Below, one piece after another: positions 1-10,442 of a DNA stretch of 64,000 bases. The stretch's first letter is position 1. The number at the start of each line of letters is the position of its first letter. Source of the DNA: Lapidilactobacillus gannanensis (GTDB taxonomy: Bacteria; Bacillota; Bacilli; Lactobacillales; Lactobacillaceae). The position numbers and the translations under genes are program-made. The stretch lies in NCBI RefSeq assembly GCF_003946675.1, contig NZ_RHOT01000001.1, positions 1 to 64,000 on the forward strand, read 5' to 3'. The notes below the pieces were generated by a model. The model saw nothing but the letters and a program-made list of their open reading frames with translations, was not told the origin of the DNA and ran no database searches.

Positions 1-346
1 TACTTGATCAAAACAACCGAAGTTGTCATGAGTCCTGCACATTTTCGAAACTTTGTTCAGTTTTCAAAGATCTACCATTGTTGCAACAGCAACTTAACTA
101 TCATATCAAAGCGCTTAATCAATGTCAACAACTTTATTGAAAACATTTTTCAACGAGATAAGCAAGTTAGCAGCTCGTTTTGCAACACAAACTATCTTAT
201 CAACTTCAGGCCGTTTCGTCAATAACCAATTTAAAACCGGTTTTTGCTAACAAAATTGGCATGATTTACGATTAAAGTTAGGATTTTACTAGCTAACCAG
301 GACTGACTAATTATTAGATTAGTAAACCCGAAACATTTTTCGAACA
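1..346. other. Intergenic stretch without a supported gene
   Basis: This is the region downstream of lysS. A 73-codon open frame on the plus strand (4-225) has no recognisable motif, low-complexity composition and no convincing ribosome-binding site, so I see no gene here. The only structured element is the lysS terminator that follows at 347-386. Confidence 0.5.
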
Positions 347-386
347 ATAAAAAAGATTTACCGCCAAATCGCAGTAAATCTTTTTC
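347..386 (-). terminator. Rho-independent terminator of lysS
   Basis: A hairpin with arms AAAAGATTTAC and GTAAATCTTTT around an 11-12 nt loop lies a few bases after the lysS stop. In the minus direction the stem is followed by a T-rich tract. Confidence 0.75.
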
Positions 387-394
387 AAATTATT

Positions 395-1936
<1,542 letters not shown>

Positions 1937-1956
1937 TCAAAAAATCATTTTACTTG

Positions 1957-2940
1957 TTATTGCCGTTCCTCATAGCTGGTGACAAAATCATCTAGCAGCT
2001 GATCAACTTCGCTTTCAGTAAACGCCTGATTAACCGCTGCTCTGGTCTTGGCGCTTCGCGGAATTCCTTTTAAATAATAAGCGGCTTGTTGGCGAAATTC
2101 GGGGACCGCTACTTTTTCGCCTTTCAAAGCCACCAATCGTGACAATTGTTCTTCTGCAGTTTGGATTTTCGCCCGTGGTGTTGGTTCCGGTAATTCTTCA
2201 CCAGTAGCTAAGTAATGATTGATCGATTTCAGAATCCAAGGATTACCTAAAACAGCACGGCCAATCATAACTGCATCTGCCCCAAATTCGGTCAACATTC
2301 GTTTGGCATCTTGCGGTGTTTGAACATCCCCATTACCCATAAAAGGAATCGTTACATGCTGACGAACCTCTTTGAGAATCTGCCAATCTGCGTGACCAGT
2401 ATACATTTGTTTGCGGGTACGGCCGTGCATTGCTAAGGCTGCGGCCCCGGCACGTTCAACGGCCTGCGCATTTTCTACCGCATAGATGTGATTTTCATCC
2501 CAGCCCGTTCGCATCTTTACAGTGACTGGTTTTTCCACAGCAGCGACCACAGCGGCCACCATTTCATAAACCTGATTAGGGTCAAGTAACCATTTCGCAC
2601 CAGCGTCAGTTTTAACAACCTTATTAACGGGACACCCCATATTAATGTCGATAATATCGGCTTGTGTGTGCTGATCAATAAACTTTGCTGCATTAACCAG
2701 TGTTTCCTTGGTCCCACCGAAAATCTGAATACTAATTGGATGTTCTTTGGGGTCCACAAATAACATATCTAGTGTCCGCTGATTGTGATACATAATACCT
2801 CGGTCACTGATCATTTCACAGACGACCAGACCGGCACCAAATTCTTTCGCAACTAACCGAAAGGCTGAATTGGTAATCCCGGCCATCGGTGCAACTACAA
2901 CCTGATTAGGAATTGTCACATTGCCAATTTGCCACTCCAT
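1957..2940 (-). CDS. dusB: tRNA-dihydrouridine synthase, DusB family
   Basis: This FMN-dependent enzyme reduces uridine to dihydrouridine in tRNA D-loops. Seen in the sequence: the N-terminal VVAPMAGITN segment of the TIM barrel and the catalytic cysteine motif NMGCPVNKV near residue 100. At about 327 residues it has normal family length. The open frame extends 13 codons further upstream to 2979, but ATG 2940 is preceded by AGGAG at 7 nt and starts the conserved MEWQIGNVTIPNQ, so it is the better start. The gap to lysS is under 50 bp, consistent with co-transcription. The symbol follows the Bacillus neighbourhood; the exact target uridine is not shown by the sequence. Confidence 0.93.
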   Translation of the reverse strand: MEWQIGNVTIPNQVVVAPMAGITNSAFRLVAKEFGAGLVVCEMISDRGIMYHNQRTLDMLFVDPKEHPISIQIFGGTKETLVNAAKFIDQHTQADIIDINMGCPVNKVVKTDAGAKWLLDPNQVYEMVAAVVAAVEKPVTVKMRTGWDENHIYAVENAQAVERAGAAALAMHGRTRKQMYTGHADWQILKEVRQHVTIPFMGNGDVQTPQDAKRMLTEFGADAVMIGRAVLGNPWILKSINHYLATGEELPEPTPRAKIQTAEEQLSRLVALKGEKVAVPEFRQQAAYYLKGIPRSAKTRAAVNQAFTESEVDQLLDDFVTSYEERQ

Positions 2941-3080
2941 AACACCGCTCCTAATTCTTAATTCGCCTAATCTTAGCAAAAAAATCGCTAAGATTGCAAC
3001 CAGCCCAATAATAATTACCCGTTTTTTAAGGTAATGAGTACCATTGGACTAGCTGATCAACTATGTTAATGATCACAAAA

Positions 3081-3959
3081 TTATTTTTGGGCCACTAATG
3101 CTTGTAACTCAGCCTCTGTGAATTGATAGTGTTGACCGCAGAACTTGCAAACAGCTTCCGCACCATGATCTTCGGTAATCATTTTATTCAAATCGCTGGT
3201 TGCTAGCGTTGCTAATGCCTTACGAAAACGTTCCTTACTGCAGTCACACTTAAAGGCAACCGGCATTTTTTCTAATACCTTGAACTGCTCTAAACCAAAA
3301 ATTTGTTGTAACAATTGTTCAGGTGTCTGGCCCTGCCGTAACAAATCAGATACTCGCGGTAATTGCTGTAGCCGTTGTTCTAATTCGGTTATTTGCGCTG
3401 AGGTAGCACTAGGTAAAGCCTGAATTAAAAAGCCACCTGCAACCTGAACCGTTTTATCCTGATTTACGAAAACTGACAGCCCCATTGAAGAAGGGATTTG
3501 TTCCGATTTAGCCAAGTAATACGTAAAATCTTCAGCAATTTCACCAGAAGTAATCGGTACTTGACCTGTAAACGGCTGTTTCATTGCCAAATCTTTGGTG
3601 ACACTTAATAACCCCTTGGTGCCAACTGCTCGGCGCACATCGATTTTTCCCAACGGATTTAATGGCAGCTCCACATGAGGACTAGCAAGATAACCTTTAA
3701 CTGTTCCATTAGCATTGCCATCAGCAATAATGGCCCCCACCGGACCATCACCAACTAGACGAACTGTTAATTTCTCGGGATCTTTCAAAACCGCACTGCT
3801 AAGTAATAACGTCCCAATCAAAGTCCGACCTAAAGCTGCCGTTGCAGCGGGCCAAGTATCATGATGTTGCTGCGCCTCGCGAACTAACTGACTAGCATCA
3901 ACAGCCAACATACGAAAAGCACCATCATTAGTCATTGCTTTAATTAAATAATCTGCCAC
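3081..3959 (-). CDS. hslO: Redox-regulated holdase chaperone Hsp33
   Basis: Hsp33 binds unfolding proteins in the cytoplasm during oxidative stress. The 292-residue protein carries the zinc redox switch at its C-terminus as CxC (C238, C240) and CxxC (C271, C274), the arrangement needed for zinc-dependent activation. The start is GTG 3959, preceded by AAGGAG with 7-8 nt spacing. It sits between ftsH and dusB, the same neighbourhood as in Bacillus, where cysK and folate genes intervene; those are absent here. The region upstream, towards ftsH, carries three tandem family A repeats. Confidence 0.96.
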   Translation of the reverse strand: MADYLIKAMTNDGAFRMLAVDASQLVREAQQHHDTWPAATAALGRTLIGTLLLSSAVLKDPEKLTVRLVGDGPVGAIIADGNANGTVKGYLASPHVELPLNPLGKIDVRRAVGTKGLLSVTKDLAMKQPFTGQVPITSGEIAEDFTYYLAKSEQIPSSMGLSVFVNQDKTVQVAGGFLIQALPSATSAQITELEQRLQQLPRVSDLLRQGQTPEQLLQQIFGLEQFKVLEKMPVAFKCDCSKERFRKALATLATSDLNKMITEDHGAEAVCKFCGQHYQFTEAELQALVAQK

Positions 3960-4048
3960 TTTAATTCTCCTTGCCTAGTTCCTGCTGATTTTGAAGATAC
4001 TAAATAATACTAGCTTAAAGTAAGAAAAAATACCAGCCTATAACTAAT

Positions 4049-4172
4049 AGAGTGTGAGGGCTGCCGGGTTTTTGGCATAGGATAATTTCAAATAATCACT
4101 TGAGCTGGTACAACCAGATCGAGTGATTATTTAAATTAGCCATAGCCATTTGGCAACCCAAACACGTTTCAA
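4049..4172. repeat. Family A hairpin repeat, copy 1 of a tandem triplet
   Basis: The copy begins AGAGTGTGAGGG and ends AACACGTTTCAA. It folds into one long imperfect hairpin whose apex is CTGG-TACAA-CCAG. The apical arms are AATAATCACTTGA and TCGAGTGATTATT. It lies upstream of hslO and downstream of ftsH. Function unknown. Confidence 0.85.
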
Positions 4173-4173
4173 T

Positions 4174-4298
4174 AGAGTGTGAGGAGTGGTGGTCTTTTGG
4201 CGTAGTACAATTTCAAATATTTGCATGAGCTGGTGCCAACCAGATCGTGTGAATATTTGAATCGTACCTAGCCATTTACCACTCCGAACACGTTTCAA
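4174..4298. repeat. Family A hairpin repeat, copy 2 of a tandem triplet
   Basis: Same ends as copy 1 and directly abutting it. The apical stem is different but still complementary (CAAATATTTGCATGA with TCGTGTGAATATTTG), and the base pairs GGAGTGG with CCACTCC. The differences from copy 1 are therefore mostly paired changes. Confidence 0.85.
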
Positions 4299-4299
4299 T

Positions 4300-4422
4300 A
4301 GAGTGTGAGTAGTGATGGTTAGACTGCGTAGCGTAATTTCAATTATTTGATTGAGCGGTGCAACCGATCTGGCAATTATTTAAATTAGGCCTAGCAGTCT
4401 ATCACCCCGAACACGTTTCAAA
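4300..4422. repeat. Family A hairpin repeat, copy 3 of a tandem triplet
   Basis: Same ends again. The middle stem reads GGTTAGACTGCGTAG against CTAGCAGTCTATC, and the apex is AGCGGT-GCA-ACCGAT instead of the CTGG/CCAG apex of copies 1 and 2. A further short left-end-like sequence follows at about 4424, and the following ~130 bp resemble decayed family C sequence. Confidence 0.85.
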
Positions 4423-4423
4423 T

Positions 4424-4560
4424 CAGAGTGTGCAGACCAACATTTTTTAAACTCAGAAAGCTAAGCAACTAAACTATTAGTTTATAACAACCTTGTTTTC
4501 TGGCGGTACGCGGAATTAAGTTTCTTAATCCGGATAGTGACCTAAACCATTTTTGAAGAT
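4424..4560. repeat. Decayed family C fragment (possible)
   Basis: The stretch contains AAACTATTAGTTTA followed by a TTTTCTGG-like segment, resembling the middle module of the family C copies near 30.7 and 40.5 kb. No gene is visible. The similarity is partial and judged by eye. Confidence 0.35.
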
Positions 4561-4582
4561 TTGCCTACATGATTGAAAAGAC

Positions 4583-4631
4583 AAAAAATCCCAAGGTCAA
4601 TAGCAACAAATGTGCTATCAACCTTAGGATT
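4583..4631 (-). terminator. Rho-independent terminator of ftsH
   Basis: In the minus direction AATCCTAAGGTTGATAGCA pairs with TGCTATTGACCTTGGGATT, followed by TTTTTT. It lies just beyond the ftsH stop. Confidence 0.85.
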
Positions 4632-4665
4632 ATATGACTAGCTTAAATTAATTAGCATCAACAAC

Positions 4666-6834
4666 CTAATTTTGATCAGATTGATGGTCGTCATCATCAT
4701 GATGATCATCAGAAACTGGTTCCTTAGGTGCATCAGCTGGCGCTTCACCTGTTGCTTCGGCATGATCTTCAGCAGTGGCATTAGCATCTGCTCGCTGTTC
4801 AGCATCGTGATCGGCATCAGGGTCAACATTTTTAGCTTGCGATTGAGCATCTTTACGTTCCAAAGCTCGCTTAGATTCTTCGAAAGTTGCGGCGTGTTCA
4901 CTTGGATAAAGTGAGTTGTCACCTTCAGGCATTTTACCATCATTGAATAAGCTGAGAATTTCTTTTTCATCAAGCGTCTCGTACTTCAGCAATGCCTCAG
5001 CAATTAACTTATGTTGTGCTTGATGTTGTTCCAAGATTTCCCGAGCCTTCGCATGATCGGCAGTGATGATTTCACGAACGGTGTCATCAATGGCAGCAGC
5101 AGTTTTCTCAGAGTATGGCGCTCCTTGGCCGTATTGAGCACCAACGAAAGGTTGGCCTTCACGTTCCAAAGTAACCGTGCCTAAAACATCAGTCATCCCA
5201 TATTGGGTGACCATACTGCGAGCAATATCAGTTGCTTGTTCAAAGTCATTAGACGCACCAGTTGATTGCGTGCCAAAGATTAATTCTTCAGCCGTCCGAC
5301 CGCCAAGCAAGCCAGTGATCTGTTCATCTAATTCCTTTTTAGTCATTAAGAATTGATCATCCCGTGGCAACATAATGGCATAACCGCCAGCACGACCACG
5401 AGGTACAATGGTTACTTTCCGAACAACTCGTGAATCACTTAAAACAACCCCAACCAAAGCATGGCCGGCCTCATGATAAGCCACCATCTTCCGCTCACGG
5501 TCGCTGATCACGCGATCCTTTTTAGCAGGACCAGCAATGACACGGTCTTCAGCTTCATCAACGTCAGAAGCATCAATCTTGGTCTTGTTTCGTCGAGCAG
5601 CAACTAAGGCCGCTTCATTAAGCAAGTTCTCCAAGTCAGCCCCAACGAATCCAGGCGTTTGTTGTGCAACAACTTTCAAATCAACATCATCAGCTAATGG
5701 TTTGTTCTTAGCATGAACCTTTAAGATAGCTTCCCGACCCTTAACATCAGGACGGCCAACTAAAATCTTGCGGTCAAAACGGCCAGGCCGTAATAACGCT
5801 GGATCCAACACATCAGAACGGTTGGTTGCAGCAATGACAATGACGCCTTCATTACCTGTAAATCCATCCATTTCAACTAATAATTGGTTTAAAGTTTGTT
5901 CTCGTTCATCGTGACCGCCACCCATGCCGGCGCCACGTTGGCGTCCGACGGCATCGATTTCATCAATAAAGATAATTGCTGGTGCGTTCTTTTTAGCATT
6001 ATCAAACAAGTCACGTACTCGAGAAGCACCAACACCGACGAACATTTCGACGAAGTCAGAACCAGAAATAGAGAAGAATGGCACACCGGCTTCACCGGCA
6101 ACAGCACGTGCTAGTAGGGTTTTACCAGTACCAGGAGGGCCCTCAAGTAAAACGCCTTTAGGAATTCGTGCCCCTAAAGAATTAAACTTCTTAGGATTCT
6201 TCAAGAATTCAACAACTTCAACTAATTCTTGTTTTTCTTCTTCAGCACCAGCGACATCAGAGAAGCGCACTGAATTCTTCTTAGGATCTTCAGGCTTCGC
6301 TTTAGTCTTGCCAAAGCTCATCACACCGCGGCCATTGCCGCCACCTTGACCAGCCTGATTCATCATGAAATAGAAAAAGACAAAAATCAGAATTGTAGGG
6401 ATCAACATGGTCAACACACTGATCCAAATCCCAGATTGAGATTCTTCTTGCGTGTGCATTGTCACGCCTTCACTCTGAGCCACTTTGGTAATTTGTGCTA
6501 ACGAACTATCATTTGGCAGAAGTGAAGTCGTAAAGCCATCTACTTTAGTTGTAGTGGTTTGTCCCGGAACAGCGAAGAAACTATTGTTTGTAGCTTTCTT
6601 AGTTTGCGGTTTAGTATATTCCCCACGAATTTGGTAGACCCCATTTGCAGGTTGGACACTAAATTCTTTAATCTTGTTAGCCTTTAATTGTTTAACAAAT
6701 GTTGTTGTACTAACATTTTGTGTGGTACCACTGTTTCCCCGATTGAAGAAGAAACTAATCCCACCAACTAAGGCGACAAAAATAATGATGTAGAATAAAC
6801 CGCTATTTAAAAGCCGATTACGGTTATTTTTCAT
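4666..6834 (-). CDS. ftsH: ATP-dependent zinc metalloprotease FtsH
   Basis: A membrane-anchored AAA+ protease that degrades membrane and short-lived regulatory proteins. The 722 residues contain two membrane segments (about 10-30 and 138-158) flanking an extracytoplasmic domain, Walker A GPPGTGKT near 230, Walker B FIDEID near 290, and the zinc site HEAGH near 452. The last 75 or so residues are a low-complexity tail rich in Asp, His, Glu and Ala, ending in alternating D and H. The ATG at 6834 is preferred over TTG 6840 because AGGAGG sits 6 nt before it. The gene lies downstream of hpt and tilS, the usual Firmicutes order. Confidence 0.97.
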   Translation of the reverse strand: MKNNRNRLLNSGLFYIIIFVALVGGISFFFNRGNSGTTQNVSTTTFVKQLKANKIKEFSVQPANGVYQIRGEYTKPQTKKATNNSFFAVPGQTTTTKVDGFTTSLLPNDSSLAQITKVAQSEGVTMHTQEESQSGIWISVLTMLIPTILIFVFFYFMMNQAGQGGGNGRGVMSFGKTKAKPEDPKKNSVRFSDVAGAEEEKQELVEVVEFLKNPKKFNSLGARIPKGVLLEGPPGTGKTLLARAVAGEAGVPFFSISGSDFVEMFVGVGASRVRDLFDNAKKNAPAIIFIDEIDAVGRQRGAGMGGGHDEREQTLNQLLVEMDGFTGNEGVIVIAATNRSDVLDPALLRPGRFDRKILVGRPDVKGREAILKVHAKNKPLADDVDLKVVAQQTPGFVGADLENLLNEAALVAARRNKTKIDASDVDEAEDRVIAGPAKKDRVISDRERKMVAYHEAGHALVGVVLSDSRVVRKVTIVPRGRAGGYAIMLPRDDQFLMTKKELDEQITGLLGGRTAEELIFGTQSTGASNDFEQATDIARSMVTQYGMTDVLGTVTLEREGQPFVGAQYGQGAPYSEKTAAAIDDTVREIITADHAKAREILEQHQAQHKLIAEALLKYETLDEKEILSLFNDGKMPEGDNSLYPSEHAATFEESKRALERKDAQSQAKNVDPDADHDAEQRADANATAEDHAEATGEAPADAPKEPVSDDHHDDDDHQSDQN

Positions 6835-6935
6835 TGACAACCTCCTGAAATAATCGATTCATCAAGATAATCGAATGGTGTAATCATATCATATTTGACC
6901 ATTTTTGACTAATATCTATTTCCTAAATTTACGCG

Positions 6936-7478
6936 TTAATTTTGCTCGTAAACTTCAGGTTTTAAAACGCCGACAAATGGCAAATTCCGATACTGATTTT
7001 TGTAATCAAGACCATAGCCGACCAAGAACTCATCAGGAACGGTTACCCCTGTATAATCGACATGAACGTTAATCAAACGTCGAGCAGGCTTATTTAAGAA
7101 AGAACAAATCTTGATTGAAGCTGCTTCCCGTGTTTGTAATAACTTGATCAGTGCTTCTAGTGTACGACCAGTATCGATAATATCCTCAACGATAACCAAG
7201 TCGCGACCCTTGACCGGAATATCTAAATCTTTCAGAATACGCACTTCACCGCTTGATTCAAGGGCATCACCATAACTAGAAACATCCATAAACTCAATTT
7301 CTGCTGGCGCATCATAGGCCCGAATCAAATCAGTCATAAAAAGCACAGCACCCTTTAAAATACAAATAAAGATAGGCACCTTGCCTTGATAATCGGTCTG
7401 TAATTCTTGGCCTAGACGAGCAACAGTTTTTTGAATTTCTTCCGTGGAAACAATGGTCTTCTCAATATTTTCGCGCAT
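6936..7478 (-). CDS. hpt: Hypoxanthine phosphoribosyltransferase
   Basis: It salvages hypoxanthine and guanine to IMP and GMP using PRPP in the cytoplasm. The 180-residue protein has the PRPP-binding loop VIVEDIIDTGRT at residues 95-106 and the flexible-loop region after GVTVPDEFLVGYGLDY, which is typical of Hpt. ATG 7478 follows AAAGGAGAG at about 6 nt. It is separated from tilS by 19 bp, and the tilS-hpt-ftsH order is conserved in Firmicutes. In Bacillus, TilS and HprT interact to control ftsH; whether that holds here is not visible. Confidence 0.96.
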   Translation of the reverse strand: MRENIEKTIVSTEEIQKTVARLGQELQTDYQGKVPIFICILKGAVLFMTDLIRAYDAPAEIEFMDVSSYGDALESSGEVRILKDLDIPVKGRDLVIVEDIIDTGRTLEALIKLLQTREAASIKICSFLNKPARRLINVHVDYTGVTVPDEFLVGYGLDYKNQYRNLPFVGVLKPEVYEQN

Positions 7479-7497
7479 TTTGCTCTCCTTTTAGTGA

Positions 7498-8886
7498 TTA
7501 GCTTCTTTTTTGACTATCCGTTTGTTTGATCAATACATAAATGATTTTAGCAGTTTCTCTATGGTTCGACAATTTATAATTGTAGATATTTGGTATCCAA
7601 ATAACTTTTTTATCAGCTACCAGGGCAAATAATGACGAGCGCTGACTTTGTGGAATCTTCTGGTTGATCAAACGTCGTCGCAATAATTGATGATGACCAT
7701 TGGCTAAAGTTAGTTGATCTGACTTTTGCGCCGGACGCAAGCACAATTGCTTTGGCCACTGTGCTAGCTGCAAGCGACTAATTTGCTGAACAGTTTCAGC
7801 TTGAGGTAAAGCCGTAAAAACACCAATTTTTTGATTTTGATAGTCTTGCCAATGATTCAAAGTCAGCTCAACTGTAGGTAATGCCACACCAACTGACCGT
7901 TGATTCAATGGTCGAAAAACAAAAGTCTGATACTCACGAACAAACTGCCAGTTCTTAACCAAAGTTAGTACTTGTTCCCCAGCAGTTGTTTGCGTCGCCT
8001 GTACCAGTGCTTGCAGTTGCTGAGCTTTTAGTGCTGGCAAATTTTTAAAATAGTGCTGCCAGAGATCTTGCCAAAAAAGTGCTTGTGCTGTCATAGATAA
8101 ATGTTGCAATTCAGAACTAAGCCGGCCATGCAACTGTTCCTGCTGCCAATTTAAGCCTAACTTGGCCTGCAGTGAACTAAATTGCTGTCCTGCAAGTTCT
8201 TGCAAGGCCTGAATCTCTTGGGCAAAGCGCTGACTATGTGCCAAAACTTGTTTATTTTCTTGCTTTAATTGAGGTACTACCTGATGGCGCAAACGATTAC
8301 GCGTGGTCAGGTCCTGCGCATTGGTATAGTCCTCACAGTAAGCTAATTGTTGTTGCTGAACATAAGCCAGTAAGGTTCGCTTAGCAAAAGGTAACAATGG
8401 TCGTAGAATTTGCCAATTCTGCCAACTAGTCAGCGGTTTTAATCCAGGAAATTCGGTACTAGCACCACTGCGCGTTAGCCGTAGCAACATGGTTTCCAAT
8501 AAATCATCCCCATGATGTGCTGTCACCAGAAACTGGCTAGCAGTTTGCTTCATCGCCCTAGCTAAAAACTCGTACCGTGCTTGGCGGGCAGCAGCTTCAT
8601 TATCTTTTTTATGAGCAGCGGACCACTGCCCCACCACTAGCGGTAAGTGCCACGAAGTCGCAAGCTGGCGGACCAACTGTTCTTCAACCACACTATCGCG
8701 CCGTAATTGATGATTAAAATACGCCAGCGTTATTTGCGGTCGGCTACTCGCCGGTAACTGTAGTAACAGTGAAACGAGTGCTGTTGAATCAGCGCCACCA
8801 GAAAAGGCCACTAAGACTGACTTTTTTCTAGTTAAATCAACTGGTAGTTGCTGCCAACTAATCTGAAATTGGTCAACTAAATTCAT
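7498..8886 (-). CDS. tilS: tRNA(Ile)-lysidine synthase
   Basis: TilS modifies the wobble cytidine of tRNA-Ile(CAU) to lysidine, changing its decoding from AUG to AUA. The 462-residue protein has the PP-loop SGGADS at residues 29-34, followed by the N-type ATP pyrophosphatase domain and a long C-terminal RNA-binding part rich in Gln and Leu. ATG 8886 is preceded by GGGAGGTG. It is closely linked to hpt downstream. A perfect 10-bp hairpin lies in the gap towards the S1-domain gene upstream. Confidence 0.94.
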   Translation of the reverse strand: MNLVDQFQISWQQLPVDLTRKKSVLVAFSGGADSTALVSLLLQLPASSRPQITLAYFNHQLRRDSVVEEQLVRQLATSWHLPLVVGQWSAAHKKDNEAAARQARYEFLARAMKQTASQFLVTAHHGDDLLETMLLRLTRSGASTEFPGLKPLTSWQNWQILRPLLPFAKRTLLAYVQQQQLAYCEDYTNAQDLTTRNRLRHQVVPQLKQENKQVLAHSQRFAQEIQALQELAGQQFSSLQAKLGLNWQQEQLHGRLSSELQHLSMTAQALFWQDLWQHYFKNLPALKAQQLQALVQATQTTAGEQVLTLVKNWQFVREYQTFVFRPLNQRSVGVALPTVELTLNHWQDYQNQKIGVFTALPQAETVQQISRLQLAQWPKQLCLRPAQKSDQLTLANGHHQLLRRRLINQKIPQSQRSSLFALVADKKVIWIPNIYNYKLSNHRETAKIIYVLIKQTDSQKRS

Positions 8887-8930
8887 TGACTAAGCACCTC
8901 CCTGACAATATTGACTAGCGTAATAAATGA

Positions 8931-8956
8931 GCCATCATCCGCGCTTGGATGATGGC
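8931..8956 (-). terminator. Hairpin between the S1-domain gene and tilS
   Basis: A perfect 10-bp stem (GCCATCATCC with GGATGATGGC) around a 6-nt loop. In the minus direction it is followed by CTCATTTATTA, which is T-rich but not a strong T run. It may be a weak terminator or attenuator that sets the level of tilS-hpt-ftsH transcription, or a processing site. Confidence 0.5.
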
Positions 8957-9018
8957 CCACTTATCGACAACATAATTAAACAACGGTACTATCTTAGTAC
9001 CAAACTTGCTTAATAAAA

Positions 9019-9516
9019 TTAACTACGACGACCGCCACGACCGCCACGTTTACCTTCAGTATTACGCTTAATGGCTGTTAATCGATCTTCACTATCTTTT
9101 AAAAATCCGGAAAGCATACTATCAAAGTCTTGATGATTTTGATGGCTTTGATGGTTATTACTTGGTCGACCACCACTATTGCCACGCTTCCAATTATTAT
9201 TGCTGCTATCATTCTCACGATGTTCACGATGATGTTGCTGCTCATGATGTGGTGCGTGGGAATGATTAGCAGGGGCAGCACTTTGCTCGCTTGCCTGTTT
9301 GATCGACAAACCAATCTTGTTAGCCTGAACTGAAACAACTTTAACAGTGACCATGTCGCCAACACTCAAAACATCATGAATATCCTTGACATACTGATTA
9401 GAAATTTCACTGATGTGGACCAAACCACTTTGCCCAGAACCTAAATCAACAAATGCTCCGAAGTTGGTGATTCCAGTTACTTTGCCGGTAACCTTCGACC
9501 CAATTTCAACTGCCAT
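9019..9516 (-). CDS. S1 RNA-binding domain protein, YabR-like
   Basis: A cytoplasmic RNA-binding protein of about 165 residues. The first 70 residues form an S1 OB-fold (VGSKV-type start, then TGITNFGAFVDL and GLVHISEISNQYVKDI). The rest is a low-complexity His/Asn/Ser-rich linker ending in a basic Gly-Arg tail. The start is moved to ATG 9516 (MAVEIGSKV), which matches the family; AAGGAGG lies about 12 nt upstream, a little far. It follows divIC, as yabR does in Bacillus. The molecular role is not established from the sequence. Confidence 0.85.
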   Translation of the reverse strand: MAVEIGSKVTGKVTGITNFGAFVDLGSGQSGLVHISEISNQYVKDIHDVLSVGDMVTVKVVSVQANKIGLSIKQASEQSAAPANHSHAPHHEQQHHREHRENDSSNNNWKRGNSGGRPSNNHQSHQNHQDFDSMLSGFLKDSEDRLTAIKRNTEGKRGGRGGRRS

Positions 9517-9588
9517 ATACCCGTAAATCCTCCTTGGATGTGCTTCTTTTCGATATCTTAGTATACCACCGAACAATTTCAAATAAAA

Positions 9589-10008
9589 CTAGTTTTTTGG
9601 ATTTGCATCCTTTGTAATGCCACCATTCTCAGGTAATGAAAAAATAATCTCACCATTCTTGGAATAATCGTATTTATAGCGAATCAACTTATTCAAATAG
9701 TCATCATCGTGCAACTGGTCTACCTGAACTTTCAGATTTTGCTTGGTTGACTGAACCTCGCGCAGTGCCTTCTGCTGTTGCGTAACTTGCGCTTGTAATT
9801 GCCGATTTGTGTTCTGAGCCCGCATAATTTGAACCCCAAAGAAAATCAGGCAAAGAATGAAAATAGCAAAAATTGCCAGCAACCGCCGTCGATGAACCAA
9901 ACGTGTGCTCCGCTGCTGTTTAGCTACGACTGCTTGTTGTTGTGATTCAATGACAAAATCATTGTTTAAACTAGTTACTTTAGTGTTCGGTTTTTTTGGC
10001 GCTTGCAT
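9589..10008 (-). CDS. divIC: Septum formation initiator, DivIC/FtsB family
   Basis: A small bitopic division protein. The 139 residues consist of a basic cytoplasmic N-terminus (RRSTRLVHRRR-like), one membrane segment at about 42-60, and an extracellular coiled coil rich in Gln and heptad leucines, ending in the conserved YKYDYSKNGEIIFSLPE segment. In Bacillus DivIC works with FtsL and DivIB at the septum. ATG 10008 is preferred over GTG 10017, because the GGGGGTG Shine-Dalgarno overlaps the latter. The order rqcP-divIC-yabR is as in Bacillus with the sporulation genes missing. Confidence 0.88.
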   Translation of the reverse strand: MQAPKKPNTKVTSLNNDFVIESQQQAVVAKQQRSTRLVHRRRLLAIFAIFILCLIFFGVQIMRAQNTNRQLQAQVTQQQKALREVQSTKQNLKVQVDQLHDDDYLNKLIRYKYDYSKNGEIIFSLPENGGITKDANPKN

Positions 10009-10114
10009 GCGATTCACCCCCGCAAAATCGTTTGTTCATACCTGAAGTATAGCATAACTCACTTCAATTTTTTTAACTGACTATTGGCTTTTTTAAAAAA
10101 GTTTACAGATTAGT

Positions 10115-10369
10115 TTAGCGGGCCGTATCACTGACAACCTGATACATTTCTTCAGCATCGGCCTTTTTAGTCGTTTCCACGATTCGCGTAATCTTAACCA
10201 CCAATGTTTTATTACCAAATAAAATTGTTAACTCATCGCCAACAGCAACATCACTAGACGACTTGGCAACTTTTCCATTGATTGAAATTCGCCCTTTGTC
10301 GGCAATTTCTTTGGCTACTGTTCGCCGTTTAATTAGGCGAGAAACCTTTAAATATTTATCTAATCGCAT
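10115..10369 (-). CDS. rqcP: S4-domain RNA-binding protein RqcP (YabO)
   Basis: In Bacillus, RqcP binds stalled 60S-like large ribosomal subunits and supports RqcH-driven alanine tailing in ribosome quality control. The 84-residue protein is almost entirely an S4 fold: [21 protein letters not shown] followed by the [13 protein letters not shown] turn. Length, N-terminal pattern and location between mfd and divIC all fit RqcP rather than Hsp15 of proteobacteria. ATG 10369 follows AGGAGC at about 6 nt. Confidence 0.88.
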   Translation of the reverse strand: MRLDKYLKVSRLIKRRTVAKEIADKGRISINGKVAKSSSDVAVGDELTILFGNKTLVVKITRIVETTKKADAEEMYQVVSDTAR

Positions 10370-10442
10370 ATTTTGCTCCTTTAACTACTTCATCATTTTA
10401 ATAATATGACTGCTATCATCAGTCTCATGCTTAATTGCCCAT

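Noticed and set aside
4..225. 73-codon open frame at the window start
   Set aside because: No motif, no Shine-Dalgarno, and it lies in a non-coding region downstream of lysS.
4049..4422. Tandem repeat triplet that might be taken for a CRISPR array
   Set aside because: Units are about 125 bp, palindromic throughout, abut without spacers, and the same element occurs singly elsewhere. No cas genes are present.
5924..6349. 141-codon frame antisense to ftsH, and similar antisense frames in mfd (11800-12096) and murF (25973-26371)
   Set aside because: They are reverse-frame shadows of well-conserved genes, with compositions dictated by the opposite strand.
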